The notes: a model not told the origin generated them from the sequence alone. A DNA stretch of 64,000 bases from Gymnorhina tibicen (GCA_013399875.1 VXAZ01003471.1:1973783-2037782), one strand, 5' to 3'. Numbered from the stretch's first letter, positions 1 through 13,264 are shown. Numbers and translations: made by a program.

Positions 1-1517
1 CCTTCAAGATATTCTATCAGAAATATAAATGCAAATGAGTGTCTTTGCCCTTGGGTTACCTGAGAAGATCAAACCTGGAGGACCATGCTTGATATTGGTC
101 AAAATTGGCTTCACCTGTCTTTTAATGTAGGAGGCTGGTACTCTTCCTTAGTTTCCAAGTCAAAACTGTGTTTTCTTTTGTATGCCTTGCTTTTGTACTG
201 CTTATTTAAGGGTTGATGTGCATTTCTATCCCGATCATGTAAAGTTCATTGTGTCAGGTAAGTCTTTGCTGTAAGGGGTAATATTAGGTCTTGACTCAGC
301 TTAGCTAGGTGCAAGAAACCAGTTTTTTCTTCCAGAACTCGCTGAAGTGGGAAGCTTTCTTCTGAGGTCAGAATTGACCCAGTATGGGCAATGGGGTTTA
401 GTGTGACAGAGTTTTCATTCTTTAAAGAATGAAATACGAACAATAGGTAGTTGTCAAGGACTATGCTGAAGATTATTTTTTAACAAGGTGAGTCCAGTCT
501 TTGTGTAAAATCATGTACAAAGCATCTCGAGCTGGAACAGAGCCTTGGGAAGAAGGAGCCAAGGTGGAATAGATAAGAACTAGCCTCAGAATGAATGGAG
601 GTGCCTCAGAGCTGTGCATTGGGGAGTCTTTGGTTCCCAAATTTGGGCTTGATTTTTCATTTCCTGAAGAAAGACCAGCCAAGGTCATCACTGAAACTAC
701 AGTCTACACGGCAGTTTAGCTTGTCTGTCTTCCAGGTTTTTGAAAAGGCATGAGAAAACCTTGTAATTTCTTCAGTCCCTCCTGTCTGTGGCATTAAAGA
801 GAATCCTGACCTTCCTTGTATTAACTCTGAGAGGGCAGAAAAATCGTAGAGATGAAGGCGTTAAAATTTTTTTTACTCCAAATTTCATGGTTTTGCATGT
901 ATTATCAACACTTTTAGGTAAAAAATGCAAAAGGATGCTTCTTCATGGCCAAAATTTAACTTTTCATAGCTTTTCTAAATGTCATTCAACTGTTCCTTCA
1001 AAAATTGTGTCGGAAGCAGAACTTCTCGCCATGGTTACCTTTTTTTGCTTAATATGTGTATGTTTGAGGTGGTTTTTGAGCATCTGAAGGCGTTAACTAG
1101 TGCGTATCCACAGCAGTTAACATGGGTGCTGTGGCGTAAGTGTGCATTATGATATGTACTGTGCATTGTTCTGCATGCGCCTATTTTTGGAGGTTTATAG
1201 ACAGCTCTAATGACCATTTGTACACGTTAAGGATATGCACTTGTGTTATGTGCCCTGGGAAAACCCATGCTGTTGTCTTTCTGCCTGAATGACGACTGCT
1301 GCCGGGTTTTGGACACTGACGGCAAGCACGGGCTGTCTGCAGTGTTTAGTGTCGAAATTCAGCGCTGTGTGGGTGTTTTTAATGATGGTGTGGTAGGTAG
1401 GTGTGGGAAGGCAAAGAGAAGTTTAGTTAGAACCTCTCTTTTCCTGGAAGGCTATTTAATTGACTCCCTCTCCTTTTAATATTAAGCACCAATGATCATT
1501 TCTTGTCTTATTCTCAG
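1..1517 (+). other. CREB5: 3' part of upstream CREB5 intron
   Basis: Non-coding sequence ending at the acceptor of the first exon. I searched for the zinc-finger exon (a C2H2 motif followed by an HEMTLKF-like stretch) and did not find it. There is an AP-1 type heptamer TGACTCA at 292-298. No mobile element is recognisable. The last 40 bases contain a branch-point-like TATTAAG stretch and a T/C-rich tract before the AG. Confidence 0.85.
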
Positions 1518-1639
1518 ATCAGACTCCTACACCAACACGCTTTCTGAAGAACTGTGAGGAAGTCGGCCTCTTCAACGACATCGACTGCTCCCTAGAGCAC
1601 GAGTTTAGGAAGGCACAAGAAGAAGAGAACAACAAAAGG
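1518..1639 (+). CDS. CREB5: CREB5 internal coding exon (phospho-acceptor TPTP segment)
   Basis: Partial CDS: one internal exon of 122 nt. It opens with the last two bases of a split codon, then gives 40 codons starting QTPTPTRFLKNCEEVGLF and ending EEENNKR. The TPTPT-RFLKNCEEVGLF block is the signature of the ATF2/ATF7/CREB5 family. In ATF2 the two Thr-Pro sites here are the p38/JNK phosphorylation sites of the activation domain, so the same role is inferred. The following DCSLEHEFRKAQEEE stretch fits CREB5 rather than ATF2, which has an ELASPFENEFKKA-like sequence there. The acceptor AG is at 1516-1517 after a moderate pyrimidine tract, and the donor is GTGAGT at 1640. The exon enters in phase 1 and leaves in phase 0. 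The protein is a nuclear transcription factor that binds CRE/AP-1 type sites as a dimer. The zinc-finger exon that should precede it is not in the window. Family assignment is firm and paralogue assignment is strong. Confidence 0.95.
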
Positions 1640-2482
1640 GTGAGTGTGAGCACACCAAGGCCTTCCTCCACTTTTGATTCCTTGAAATGTTAGAGGAAGA
1701 GTCCTTTAATCTGTGAGAAAGCAGATTGAGCTCTACTACCTGGTAGTAACCTTTTGGTTAGAAACTAGGTGGCAGTATAAATTGTGACATGCTTTTTAAA
1801 ACTATTGAAGCAGTTGACAGAAATAAAAACCCCAAACCAACAAAAACCCAGTATTAAATAAAAAGTGTAACTGTGTTTGCCAGGGTTTGATTCCAAGTCT
1901 CTGCTTTTAAGTAAACTATAACACAAACCACACACCTCTTGAGGGAGAGGCTTGGGAAAATTGTATCATCTTTGAAGTGAGGATTGCAAACTGGCTCAAA
2001 TACATTACAGGGAAATTTGGCTTATGAGGGAGAATTTACTTAAGAGCAAAATTTTTTCTTTTCCTTTTTTTTTTAATTCCTCCACAACACAATGGGCTCT
2101 TGGATTTATGTCTTCAATACCAGATTTACTGTGTTTCTGTATTTCTCATTCATAAAGCATTCAAGTTGAGCTGGGAAACTTTGAATTGAAATACCTAGTA
2201 GATAACATATCCCATTTTCAATTGGTATTCTTTTAGTTTATTCTGAAGTTATTCTGTCAGTATTCTGAAGTTTAGGTTGAATTATGTAGGCCACCCTGTA
2301 TGTAAGTGTACTCCTGTACCCAAAGATAGTTAAGAGTGTTTTCAGGGATCCTAAAGTGCTGTTAAAATTTTCAAAGAATTGTAAAAGAGCTTAATGCACC
2401 AGAGAGGCCAGCAAGAAAAGAGGTAAAGCTGCTTGCTGAGGTGTGGAACAGGAGAGGAGGCTTGTAGAAAGAAGATGAGAAA

Positions 2483-2558
2483 GGAGTCTAGGAGCAGACT
2501 GGTTTTGGCTTATAAGGAAGGGAGTCTAGGTATGGTTTATTTGTGGCTCATAAGGAAA
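2483..2558. repeat. 38-bp imperfect tandem duplication
   Basis: Two adjacent units, 2483-2520 and 2521-2558. Both begin GGAGTCTAGG and both end with a GGCT(T/C)ATAAGGAA segment, with diverged middles. The surrounding 2400-2630 stretch is purine-rich. Confidence 0.75.
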
Positions 2559-3150
2559 GAGACTGGGACAGATAGAGGAGGAGAGAGGCTGTGTCATGTT
2601 ATGCTGAGCAAGGAATAAGAGTGTCCAAATGTGAAAGAGTTCAAGTTTTGGTCAGGTATTGGGAAAACAGCACAGACTGACCCTCACGGCCTTGTGTGTT
2701 GGACAAATGTTAGGAAACAGCCATGTATTGAGATAAATGTGTCTAATCTTAGACTTGTTAAACACTTTGTGGTTTAGGTGCTGCAGAGACGAGTCTTAGC
2801 TAGAATCAGGGAGAACATTTCTGTACTGTCCCACTTTGTGCATTAGAGGATTCCTAAGTTGTTCTCTGTGCCTGGTATTTATTTTGCAGGAGTAGGAGAT
2901 GAGGAGAAATCTAGTGAGGTGGACCTGAGTGCAGTTGGCTACAGATTGCAGCGCTTGATGTTGCAGAGAGATTTCAGCTTGCAAGGGATAGTTGCAAAAT
3001 CTGATTAAAACCTAGACAAGGGCATCAAGTTACCTGATAGTTCCAGCTGTTTAGCAGTCTCTGGGGGTCTTATTCTGCCCTCCTACCAACCCCTGCAGCT
3101 GCCATTGGTGATGTTCAGGGAGTAAATAAGTGATCATGGGGGTGGGAAAT

Positions 3151-3229
3151 TAAAAAAAAAAACAAAACAAAACAAGAAGAAAAAAGAGGGGATGAAAAAA
3201 GGAAAATAAAGGAAGGGGGGAAAAAAGGA
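3151..3229. repeat. A-rich purine low-complexity tract
   Basis: Starts with a run of eleven A's, followed by CAAAA units and then AAAGAGGGG, GAAAAAAGG and GGGGGGAAAAAAGG stretches. It could be a decayed retroposon tail, since a weak amniote-repeat-like stretch (about 3050-3150) precedes it, but this is not certain. Confidence 0.7.
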
Positions 3230-3959
3230 CATAAGTCCCACTAGCTGGCTAACCTGTAACATTTGCTCTGTGTTTCCAATTAGTCTGCTGAATGTTCATT
3301 CTTACATTACTGACTGACTGTCAGATAGGAATCTGAAGCGGGCCCCAGTAGGGCTTTACACAAATGCAAGAGACAAAGGCCAAGACAGAAGGAGACTCCT
3401 TGGGCTGCAGCTATCCCTAAGGAAATGCTTTTAACAGCCTGTCCCTGGAATATGAGTGTGAGGCAGTGTTGGCCTAATGGACCTACTAACACATGGAGAC
3501 TAAGGTTAACTGCATGGAAATCTTACTCACTGCTCAGAAAAGTCTTCCAAAAATATTTTTGGTTATATTAATTTCTCTGGACTCTGAAAGAAACAGTTTT
3601 GTTTATTTTAGTATATCACTGTGGCTTAGGACACAGCTTGACACTGAAATCTTGTAACAGAAAAACACTTTCATTTCTCATTGGCTTTTTTTGCTCCTTG
3701 AGAGTCATAATTTGAAAATTCAGAGGATAAAGTTCAAGTAGCTGCATTTTTTTCATTCTTCTTTTCTATTTTTTTTAATCTTCTGGGTGGGAGCCCATGG
3801 ATAATGCATGAGAATTTGTTTTGGTGAAGCTGGTTATGCAGACTGGTGACTTTCCAAATTAGCTGTGAAGCTCTGAGTGCATGGGCTGAGGAACATCATA
3901 TGTACCTCTTTTTGTAAAGCTAGAAAAGAGTAGAAATAGAATAGAGTAGAAAGCACTTG

Positions 3960-4178
3960 CATTAATATCCCAGCTTCTTATCCAGGAATAAATCGCTTGA
4001 CATCCTTCTGCCGTGGTTGGTCATGTGTAAAGTGGAAGTAGTGTCCCTTTATGCCTCCCGTGCTTGATATGCCTTATGATTGTAAGCTCATCTGTCAAGG
4101 GCTGCCTCTGAAAATGTCTGTGGATTAGCCTTAGCTTGGGGACTGAAGGGAATCAAGGAACAATAATGATGATGATAT
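3960..4178 (+). mobile_element. MIR-type SINE relic (amniote)
   Basis: Diverged ancient SINE in plus orientation. The order of landmarks follows the amniote MIR-type consensus: a CCCAGCTTCT stretch near 3969, a cytosine/thymine-rich part, TCATGTGTAAAGTGG near 4021 (the 'catctgtaaaatggg' segment), then ATTGTAAGCTC at 4079-4090 followed by a GGGCTGCCTCTG-like segment. It ends in an AATAATGATGATGAT stretch. No target duplication can be seen, as expected for an element of this age. The exact ends are uncertain. Confidence 0.6.
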
Positions 4179-7100
4179 CCTCCAGGACTGAATTGAGAAA
4201 AGTAAAACTATAAATGGAAGTGAGCTTGTCACATGGTTTTGGCTCCTCTGCTGTTTAAACCATCCAGTATTAGCTGGAAGTGTCTCCTTGAGAAAAGCCT
4301 GCTCCCTAAATGCAAGGGATGCTATAGATCAGCAATAAGCATATGGATAGGCATGTGAGAAGGAGGCTTTTTCCACCCTCTTGACGGCACTCTTCCTGAC
4401 ACAAGCGTCCTGCCCCCCGAATTCACCACCAAATTAGCACCGGTAAAAGCATACTTATACTATATTTCTACTTGCATAACTGTAAATATTAAAGTTCTTG
4501 GGAGCTTGAGGCAAGCAGCAATTGACAGCTCAGACCCAGACAAAACTTGCAACCCAACTCAACAAGGCAGGTAGTGCTGGCAGATCACATGACCATCTTA
4601 GCCCACTAGCTGCAGGTTTTAGCCTTACACTGCTTGGAACATTAGGTATCCAAAGCATTTGTAGTGGGTTGTAATTGCAAACACATGACCTTTGCTGCTA
4701 CTGGATAGGCCCTGTTGTCACATCTTGTTTTGAGCATTGAGTTGGGGCTGAGAGCATAATGTCAAAGATGGGAAGAGTCAGGATCTGTTTCTTTATAACT
4801 TGGTGGACCCACTTCATTAAAATGCCTCTAGCCTGACCTCCCTGTGTGAAATGAGAAAAAGTGGAAATATCCTGAGTGTAGCGAGTATTGCATCAAATAG
4901 TATTTACAAATAGTGAGCTAAATATTTTCTACATGAGGGCATGTTTAAAATCACATTCTGCTTACACTAGAATTTGGATGCATCACTTCCTGAGACTTAT
5001 CCTGAAACTTTGAAATCTTCTAACCATTGTTCAGTGCTGCAAGATAATATGTAAGTTATGAAAATGAAGCAGGGAAATGGCTATTCTCAATTACAGCTTG
5101 GTTTCAGTGTGAGTTGTTCAGTGTCAGTTCAGGAAGCTCATGGCTAGCAAGTCCCCTATGTGGCCTAATATTCCTGTTCTAAATATGCTATCCCAAGGCA
5201 GGCACCTCACTGCTAGAAAAGCATCAGCAAATTGAAGTAGTCCAGTAAAGAAAAAGAACAAAACCAAGTACAGAGCCTTTGGTGGTAAAATAATTTCAGT
5301 CTGCAGAAGGATTAAAAAGCCTGAGTATCCAGTTTAGTTGTGTTAAACATGGGATGATGCTACAGTCTGATGTGTGTTTGAAAGACATATATTTGGTTTG
5401 TACCTTCTAGGTTCTCCTTCTAGCCTGTATATATTTCTGTGTATCAGAATAAGAAAGGAGATAAAATGCACTTGTCTAGCTTATACCACCTCACTATTTC
5501 ATGCTGAACTCAGTGACTCTCTGACCGCCAGAAGAAATTTCTTGCAAATGTTTTCTGAATGTGCTGTAGCCTATGGGTATAGGGAAGATGATATAATTCA
5601 AAGCAAGCTGGAAATGATAGAATCTGTCTCTGGAGTAGTATAGTTTGGTGAAAAAATTAACTTAATTTCCACACTTTGCTTAAATTTCATGCAGTGTATA
5701 TCTAGCCCATAGGTTTTCCCCTCTTCTGAAAAGTGATACAGAAAAATCATGAGGGATTTTGCATGTATTTAATAGTTGACATTAAAGCAGCTGAAATGAG
5801 CAGTGCAGTAAATGGGGCCCTTAGCCAGGAAAGGGTGATACTGTACCCTTATATGAGAAGAAAAAAAATATTTATACGTTGATAAAGCACATTGTGTAAG
5901 TGTTTGGGTTTTAGAGGCCTGTATTATAATACTAATAGTCTATGTGGTAATGTTGGCAGTGCACTCTCTTGGTGAAAGAGAGGAACAGGGACTAAGGGTT
6001 CATTCTGGTGGTTGGCTTGGCTGATGGGTGACAAATTAGCCCCAGTTTTCCCTTGTGAGTACACTGAAACCCCAGTAGGGTCCTGGAGAAGAGCAGTGTG
6101 CTGGTAGACGTTTCAGAGGGAAGTGCTCTGAAAGGGCTGAATTTCACTTGTGAAGTAACACAAACCAACAAACTCATAAGCCTGTTCCTGGAGTGCTTTT
6201 CACTCATTGTCTGAGAGTCTGTATAGCAGAAGAAAGGAAAGACCTATGTTTAAATGCTTACTATTTTGTTTTTTAAAAAAATTTTGCAATCATAAATGCA
6301 CATATTGTACATTCTCCCTGCATTTGTCTAAACATGACGTAAGACCATCCATATTTTTTTAAGTCAAGGGCCCTCTGATTTCTTATTTTCCCACTGAGAT
6401 TAAGTATCTCGTATACTCAGTATATTGTAGTAGACACAAAGTAAGACTAGAAATTGTTTATGTTAATACAGTGCTTAAGGGCCAGGGTAGCACTGTTGTA
6501 GGTATTGTAATAATTTCAAGCTGTTACTTTATCAATCAGTTAAGCTGTTGTCAAGGTGATAGCTCAGAACTCTAAAACTTAAAGTCCAAAATATCACCCC
6601 ACATTCAAAGGTTTCAGTATAATAGCTCCTATAGTCTAAATATAACATCTATATCTGTGAAGATGTAAGCCTCCTCACACCACGGCATTCTTTCTGGGTG
6701 ATGCATTGAAGTACTGGAAAGATACACTCTAACTCTCTATCAGAGTATTTCTGAGGGTTATTCTGGGTTTTCATACGCATTAATTGCATCAGGTTATTGA
6801 TCTGCTTTTTGGGTCCATTTTTTGGCTTGCAACACCCATTCTTAATTAAATTAACTTTTGCAGTATTCCTATGAAGTTGGTAAATGCTCTGTCTCTTATT
6901 TTCCAAGGGAAAAACAGATTCCGGAGGACATTGCTTTCCAAAGCTCCTTTGTAGTGTGACACCAAGATCTCAAAGGAATCACACATGTGGAGTGAGAATT
7001 GCAGGGTATCTGGGTCCTCTCCACTCTTCTGCCAAGAGAGCAGCTTTCTGTCTCTTTTGGTTCCTAAATCTCTTTAGCAGCGTGGCCCCAAAAGATTGAT

Positions 7101-7184
7101 AGACGGCCTCAAAGACATTTTGGTGCCTTGCTCTCACTGAAATAAAGCAGGAGTAAATCAGAGAGCTACCATAAAGGATCTGGG

Positions 7185-7252
7185 CTCAAGTGACATGCTG
7201 AAAATTGCACAGGAAGTCTGTGGCAGAGCCTCGGATTGATTCCATATCTCCT
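7185..7252 (-). mobile_element. MIR-like SINE fragment
   Basis: The plus strand reads as the reverse complement of a MIR core: TCAAGTGACATGCTGAAAAT, then GCACAGGAAGTCTGTGGCAG, AGCCTCGGATTGATTCC. The MIR complement reads aagtgacttgcccaagg, then cacagcaagtctgtggcag, agccgggattcgaaccc. Just upstream (7115-7165) lies a stretch reminiscent of another dispersed amniote repeat (AAAGCAGGAGTAAATCAG), so the repeat may extend leftwards. Confidence 0.55.
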
Positions 7253-9684
7253 TGGTCTCAGAATAGGGCATCCCACAGACCATGTGTGTTAAAGATTTAT
7301 CAGCTGTTGTTCAGTGTTGCTAAAGACAGGAAGAATGCTCTCCTCCTCTCTCCAGATGGGTTGGCTTGCTAGATTTTAACTTCTTAACCTTCGTAGATTT
7401 CATGGTAGACATGTGGCGGGTCGTTGTATTTTATATGATGGCAGCTCCACCGTTGGCGCTTCAGTTCCCGGCTTTGTGAGTCCTGGTTTGAGCATGTATC
7501 TATCTCCAGGCACTCAGTTGCCACACTGAACTGTGTTACAAGAGGGACAGTTTCTGCATAATGGCGCAGGAAAGCTGTCAAGACGAAACTGTTCATAACA
7601 TGACCTTGCAGAAATATTCACAAGAACAGGCTTTAATTTAGGCTTGTTGCTGACAGTACAGCGTCTTATCTTCTGCTGGCAGGCAGGTCTATCTTATCTT
7701 GAATGGACTTCTGAATGGATTTATGGGTTTAGATCTTCATACTCAAAGAGAAGACCTGAATGTTTTTCCAGCAATAAGTGCCTATATTGTGCAGAAAGGC
7801 AATTCTTGAGGGCATACGTTTTTGATTCAGCTAAACTTTCCTAACCATCATCCTTCCATGTTCTTCTGAATTCCAGCTCATGAATCATCCTGCAGAGCTC
7901 AGTCAGGACAGTCCACGTTCCTTCTTCTTATTATTGTCTCTATCCCAAAGAAGCTGAGTCACTCTCTTGTAATGTTTGGAGGTTTGTTATGTTTTGTGTG
8001 TTTTGGCTACCCCTGAAAAAGGAGGCCTATCTGATTTCATTCTAACATTTCTTTAACAGCAATACAGCAAAGTTGTGCCTTTTGCCTTGGTCTTCCTTGG
8101 AATATTTTTAATGGCACAGCTTCCTTGTTACCAGTTCGGATTTCAGCAGCATGGACTGGATGGCACATGAAAAAGGGATAAACCTTTCCTGTAGTGGCAT
8201 TTTTATAAGTCTATCTGTTAGGTAAAGCCCCTAAATCTTGGCAGTCTCTTTAGAGCATACGCTCTGCTATTAAACATGAGCTCTTTGCTCCCCAGAGTGG
8301 GCTGCAGCCTCTATGGTTGTGTGGGTAATAAGATACTGCTGATACACTTCAGAGCAAGGTGCACTTTTCCTTTATTTATGAAGACAGACATGCTGGTCGA
8401 GGGCTTAATCACAGCTGATAAATCATTTTAAGAAAGCCTATTAGAACCATATGCTGATCCTTCGTATTAACATGGTGTGTCTGTTTCTAGTCTAATAAGG
8501 CAGGGTCTCTTTTCCCTCTCCCTTCCCCCTGCCTGGTGTGCAAATTATTTATCTGTTCAAGTGATATTGCTTGCTTGGGAGCAGTTCTCTCTATAAGAGG
8601 TATTGTTAATAAAGCAAGGTGAACAGAGGAAAGAAGGATTCTTGCTCTCCAGACAGCGAAGCTGAGTCTTTTTGGTCTCCTTTGCTGAGAGGGGATTCCA
8701 GAGCAGTTGTCCGAGAGCTGAGGCAAGGAAACCTATTGGTTAAAGACTGGGACACCGTGGCATGGCCTTCACGGCTGCATAAGGTTGTCATTTTGGCCCA
8801 GGTGGTTACAATCCTGGAGCCCAAGAACCGTGAGGGTTGGGTGTGCTGACATTTCGGTTACCTCACCTTTCCCTCACTCGGAGAGGGCTGCTGCAGGAAC
8901 AGGTTCCTCAGCCATCTAATGAGATCCACATTGGTGAAGTTATCCCGAGCCAAGTCCTATTTATCATTAATTGGTGGGTTTGCTTGCAGATCTTTCCTAT
9001 TATTTGCTGATTATACCCCTACACATTTTATTATCTTGCCAAAATTCAAATGCTAATAATTTCTTGATTTATTGTTTGTTTATAACACTGTCTGCTGCCT
9101 AAATGGACATAGTTAGAAGATTTCAAAACAGCAACAGCTCTTTTGCTGACTGGGTTTCTTTCACGTTTTGCACATGGCAGTCAACTATTTATAAACCTCC
9201 GTAGGGACTCCTAAACCTTTACAGTTGGGTTCCTCCCACAACTTCAGCCTCTTTTCTCCCTTGCTCCCTCAAGGCCAGTCTTGTTTTTTTGGCATAAAGA
9301 CAATGATGGTGATTGTTAGGTGGAGAAAATGTCCACAAGCTATGAACTGTGGGTAAGGATTTTTAATTTGTACATCAAGCAGGATAAACTGGAAGTCGGA
9401 GACATCCGGGAGAGTAAGGGTATCTTCACCACAAAGTCGGAGATCCAGATCTGAGTTGCTGGTGTTCTTTAGGCTTACAAAATATGAAACTGAAAAACTG
9501 AAAACTCGCTTTACAGTGTGCACGCTGTAGCACGTCCCATTTCCAGTACTGCACAAATTTAACTTTTAAATCTGATCTACTTCAGAGTAAAGAAAGGAAT
9601 AGTAGAGAGAAGAAATAAGCCAGAACTGGTCACATGTGATGGCAGTTAATGAACGCCAGAGTGGGATGTATAGCCTCATACATC

Positions 9685-9720
9685 TCTGGGGCAGTTTCAT
9701 TGACTTTAATGGAATTTAAA
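9685..9720. repeat. Possible ancient amniote dispersed repeat
   Basis: CATCTCTGGGGCAGTTTCAT and TGACTTTAATGGAATTTA resemble the 'attgacttcaatggaatta' phrase of dispersed amniote repeats. Short and low confidence. Confidence 0.28.
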
Positions 9721-12700
9721 TTTTTAACTTATTACAACTAGGCAAAGATCTGAAGGGAGAAAATCCTATGCTCAGAGACCAGAAAAAAAACTGTGGTCAT
9801 GAAGTGATGTGAAGTATCTGGGTGGTTGTTGATGTCCTGCTAATATGTAAAAATAGGGCCTTTTAAAAACCATGCTAGGGAGGTAAGAAATGTACATACT
9901 AACTGTTTCCTTATTCTGGTTTCTCTCTCACATGCTTCTCTACAAAAGTTGCCAAGCCCACTATTATCAAATAAATATCAGCTTTTTTTCTTCCCTGAAA
10001 TGTGAGTAAACTGTGTGTGGCTGGGTCTGGTCCCTGGGAAGGGAACAGACATCGGGTTGCCATGTGAATGTACATGTCAAAGTGCAGCTCTGCCAGCCAG
10101 TCTGGGGCTGCGTGGGGAGAGACATGGGGAGAATGAACTCAGTGTTACAAACCGTCTCTTTTGAATTTCTACAACCTATTAGTCACAGCAAGCTGCCCTT
10201 ATTGATTTTGGTAAGAGAGGTCACTTTTAATCCTCTAAAGTGGAGAGAGCTACATGCACTCTCCATAGCATGACATTAAAATTGACACAGCTCTGCATCA
10301 GTTCTATGAAAAAGCCCTAAACCTAGGTGGATTATTGCCTTGCTTTTCAGTGGATACAAGCTGCTAACCAGAGCATGCTAACCTAGATTAGGTGTAAAAG
10401 CTTTAAAATGCTTCATAAGGAAAGCATCACCAAAAGAATCTAGAAAATATGAGAACATGCTAAAAGAGCTGCCCCTGCAGAAATAGGCCATTAGTCTTCA
10501 GATACTTATTTTCTCCTTTTTAAAACATTTAAAAGTCAACACAAAGGAGTGGAGATTACCATATAAAAGAACAAACAAAAGCTGACCTTACTCTATGATT
10601 ATGAAGAAAGCTTTATTCTGGCTGATACCCCTTGCTAGTTTTGTTTATGTTCTTTAGAGAACTAAATCTTTGAATACAATTAGGACTATCCGACTCGAAT
10701 CTTAAGTGTGCTTCAAAATAAACAGCAGAGGTGAACTACCAGCAGTTTTCTTTTCATCTTTGTTATCCTTGCTCTGACCCTTTTTTCCTGCCTAATGATC
10801 CTTTGTGGCATACTATTAGTAAGAGAAATCTTCTTGCTGGAAAGATATGCTTAATGTGGATAGGAAAATCATTGTGAGCCTGGAAAAGTATTGTTTTTTT
10901 CTTTCTTTGGAATTCCAGAAAATGACTGGTGCCCCTTTTGATGTTATGCTGTTTTTTATTTGGAAATTCGTTCTCTGAAGATTTACTGATTTTTTTTTCT
11001 GTGAGTCTCAGTAAATATTTGTAATGTAGTGTTTAGGGAAATTTGTTGCCTTGTCATGCAAGCTTGGTGCTCTCCCTTTTTGTTAGTTGTAAGCTTGCAC
11101 CAGTATTTCTTATTGAAGGTTAGAAATGCCCTTTCTTAATAAACGACATCTGCAAAAGAAACAGTGGCAAAAACCCATTAAGGTACAATGTTGAAGTATA
11201 ATCTGTGGTGCCTGTAAGTGTGACACATGTGACCACAGAGGTGCCACAGCACCTTTTGGTAAATCTTAAAAGTCCTCTCTTGGTGGTTTGTTGAGTAGGT
11301 CTCTGAGCTCATTCTCAACAGAGGTTTGTGTGTGCCTGTGAGGCCAGCGTGGCTTCCCCTCCTACGGTAAGAGATACTTACTCTTCCTCCCCTTCCTCCC
11401 TCACCTGAGATGTGTGTGGGGGGTGGTGGTATTTTCTCCCTCTTTGTGGACTTAGCAAGGCCTAGGGAAATTCTAGCAGGCACAGAAAGGGAGCTGGCTT
11501 TTGGCTTCGTCACTGACACTGAGACATGACACCTAGAAGAAAAGGTGAAAGACGCCCAATCTGCAGATTGTCTGGGCTTCTATCTGGCAGCTTATTTTTG
11601 TCCTAGCCCTACCTTTTCTTCTCCTATACAGGAAGAAATAAAAATAAGATACCTTGCCAGTCTCTCCTCCTTTTTGTTGGAAGAGTCCTCCCAGATGTCC
11701 TAGAAGGGAGGGAAAGAGGGAAGACAAGAAAGTAGGGGTTGCTAAAGGGGGCAAGAAATGAAAGGAAGTAAACTACCTTTCTTTTTTACTTATATAAAGG
11801 ATGTATTCCTACCCCAGATCAGACTTGGTGGGGAAAATGGAAAGGAAAACTCACACAGAAGAAGAGGGAAAATAACATTACTTGGACATGAAGAAAGCTG
11901 AGGGAGCCAATCATGAGGCTGTTCAAGTGAAAGATGAAAAATCAGCACTCAAGTGAAGCAGACATTAAAAAGACAGTTCTTTGTTTTCTGAGAAGTGGGA
12001 TATCAGAATACTCCTGTGATGTACTTCTTAGCAGAACTGGGGGAGCAGAGATCAAGCAATGTGAAAAGTAAAATTTACTTTTCTCCCCAGCATGTCCATC
12101 CTGTTCCTCCCACCCCCAGGAAACAGAATTAGTTTCTCTGCTTAATGTTGAAATGAGGTGTCAGGGCACGTGGCTGTAAAAGAGGAGACGTGAAGGTGCT
12201 CAGTTGATATTGGGTATTAGAATTGGTTTCCCCTGAAAAAGTGGAAGGTCGGTCTGGACACTCATGTTTCTGCTTTCTTTATAGTCTTTTCTAAAACATT
12301 CTTTCTCTCATCACACTCCTGTCTTATCTCTGAGATCTCTGTCTAGGTCCCTTGGGAAGTATACATCTGTGTAAGGCTTGTTCCTCTAATGACAAAGTTA
12401 CCATACTTCTTTCCCATTTATGCTATTTTTTTCCAGTACAGTAAACTCATGCAAATGTAAATGCCAACATATATGTTTCAGGAAAACCAGGGAAACTATT
12501 ACGCGTGTTACACCTCTGCACATAAGTTCTTATTTTGTGGATTATTGTGTGGCTGGAATCTTTTTCAGGTGCACCTCTTATATCCAAATTTCTTTTCTTT
12601 GCTTCATCCATCTCAGCCAGTTAAATGTGTATATAACTGATTTTCTGAAATGGGGCCAAAGTCCACGTACTTCAATAGCTCTTAAACATATGGTTAACTT

Positions 12701-13079
12701 CAAGCATGTGTGCAGGGGTTTGCTGAAGAGAGATACTTTGCTGAATCAGGACTTCCCAACACCAAGATTTTAAATTGCAAACAATCCTCTATTTTAATGT
12801 ATTTTAACTACTGCCTCCCATGGACTAACAGAAGGTAACTGTTGTTAGTTGAGTCCTGCAGATGAAGGAAGTTGTACTTGGATAAACAGAAATTTAAGGG
12901 TAAACCAAATCTTTCTGACACCCTTCTGTGAGAACTATTTTTTTACTTCTTCCTAATAAATAATTATGTAACATGAAAGGGAATAATGATCTTAATTTCA
13001 TATTATGATTAAAAACTTATTTTTCTGGGGGAGATAGAAAAGGTCTGCTACTTAAAAAAAACCCAAACATTTGTTACAG

Positions 13080-13100
13080 ATTTTCCTTTTTTTTTTTTTT
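13080..13100. repeat. T-run
   Basis: ATTTTCC followed by about 14 T's. Confidence 0.75.
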
Positions 13101-13264
13101 GCGATTTCTGTATTTTCTAACTAAATGCAGTACTGAGATGATAATATATATATGCCATCATTGACCAAATAAACATCAGTCAGCTATCCAGTCTTCTGGA
13201 TACATAATTCTATGTGATTTATGGAGAAAATACTTTAAAGAGCAATAAAAGTGTGTATATATGT

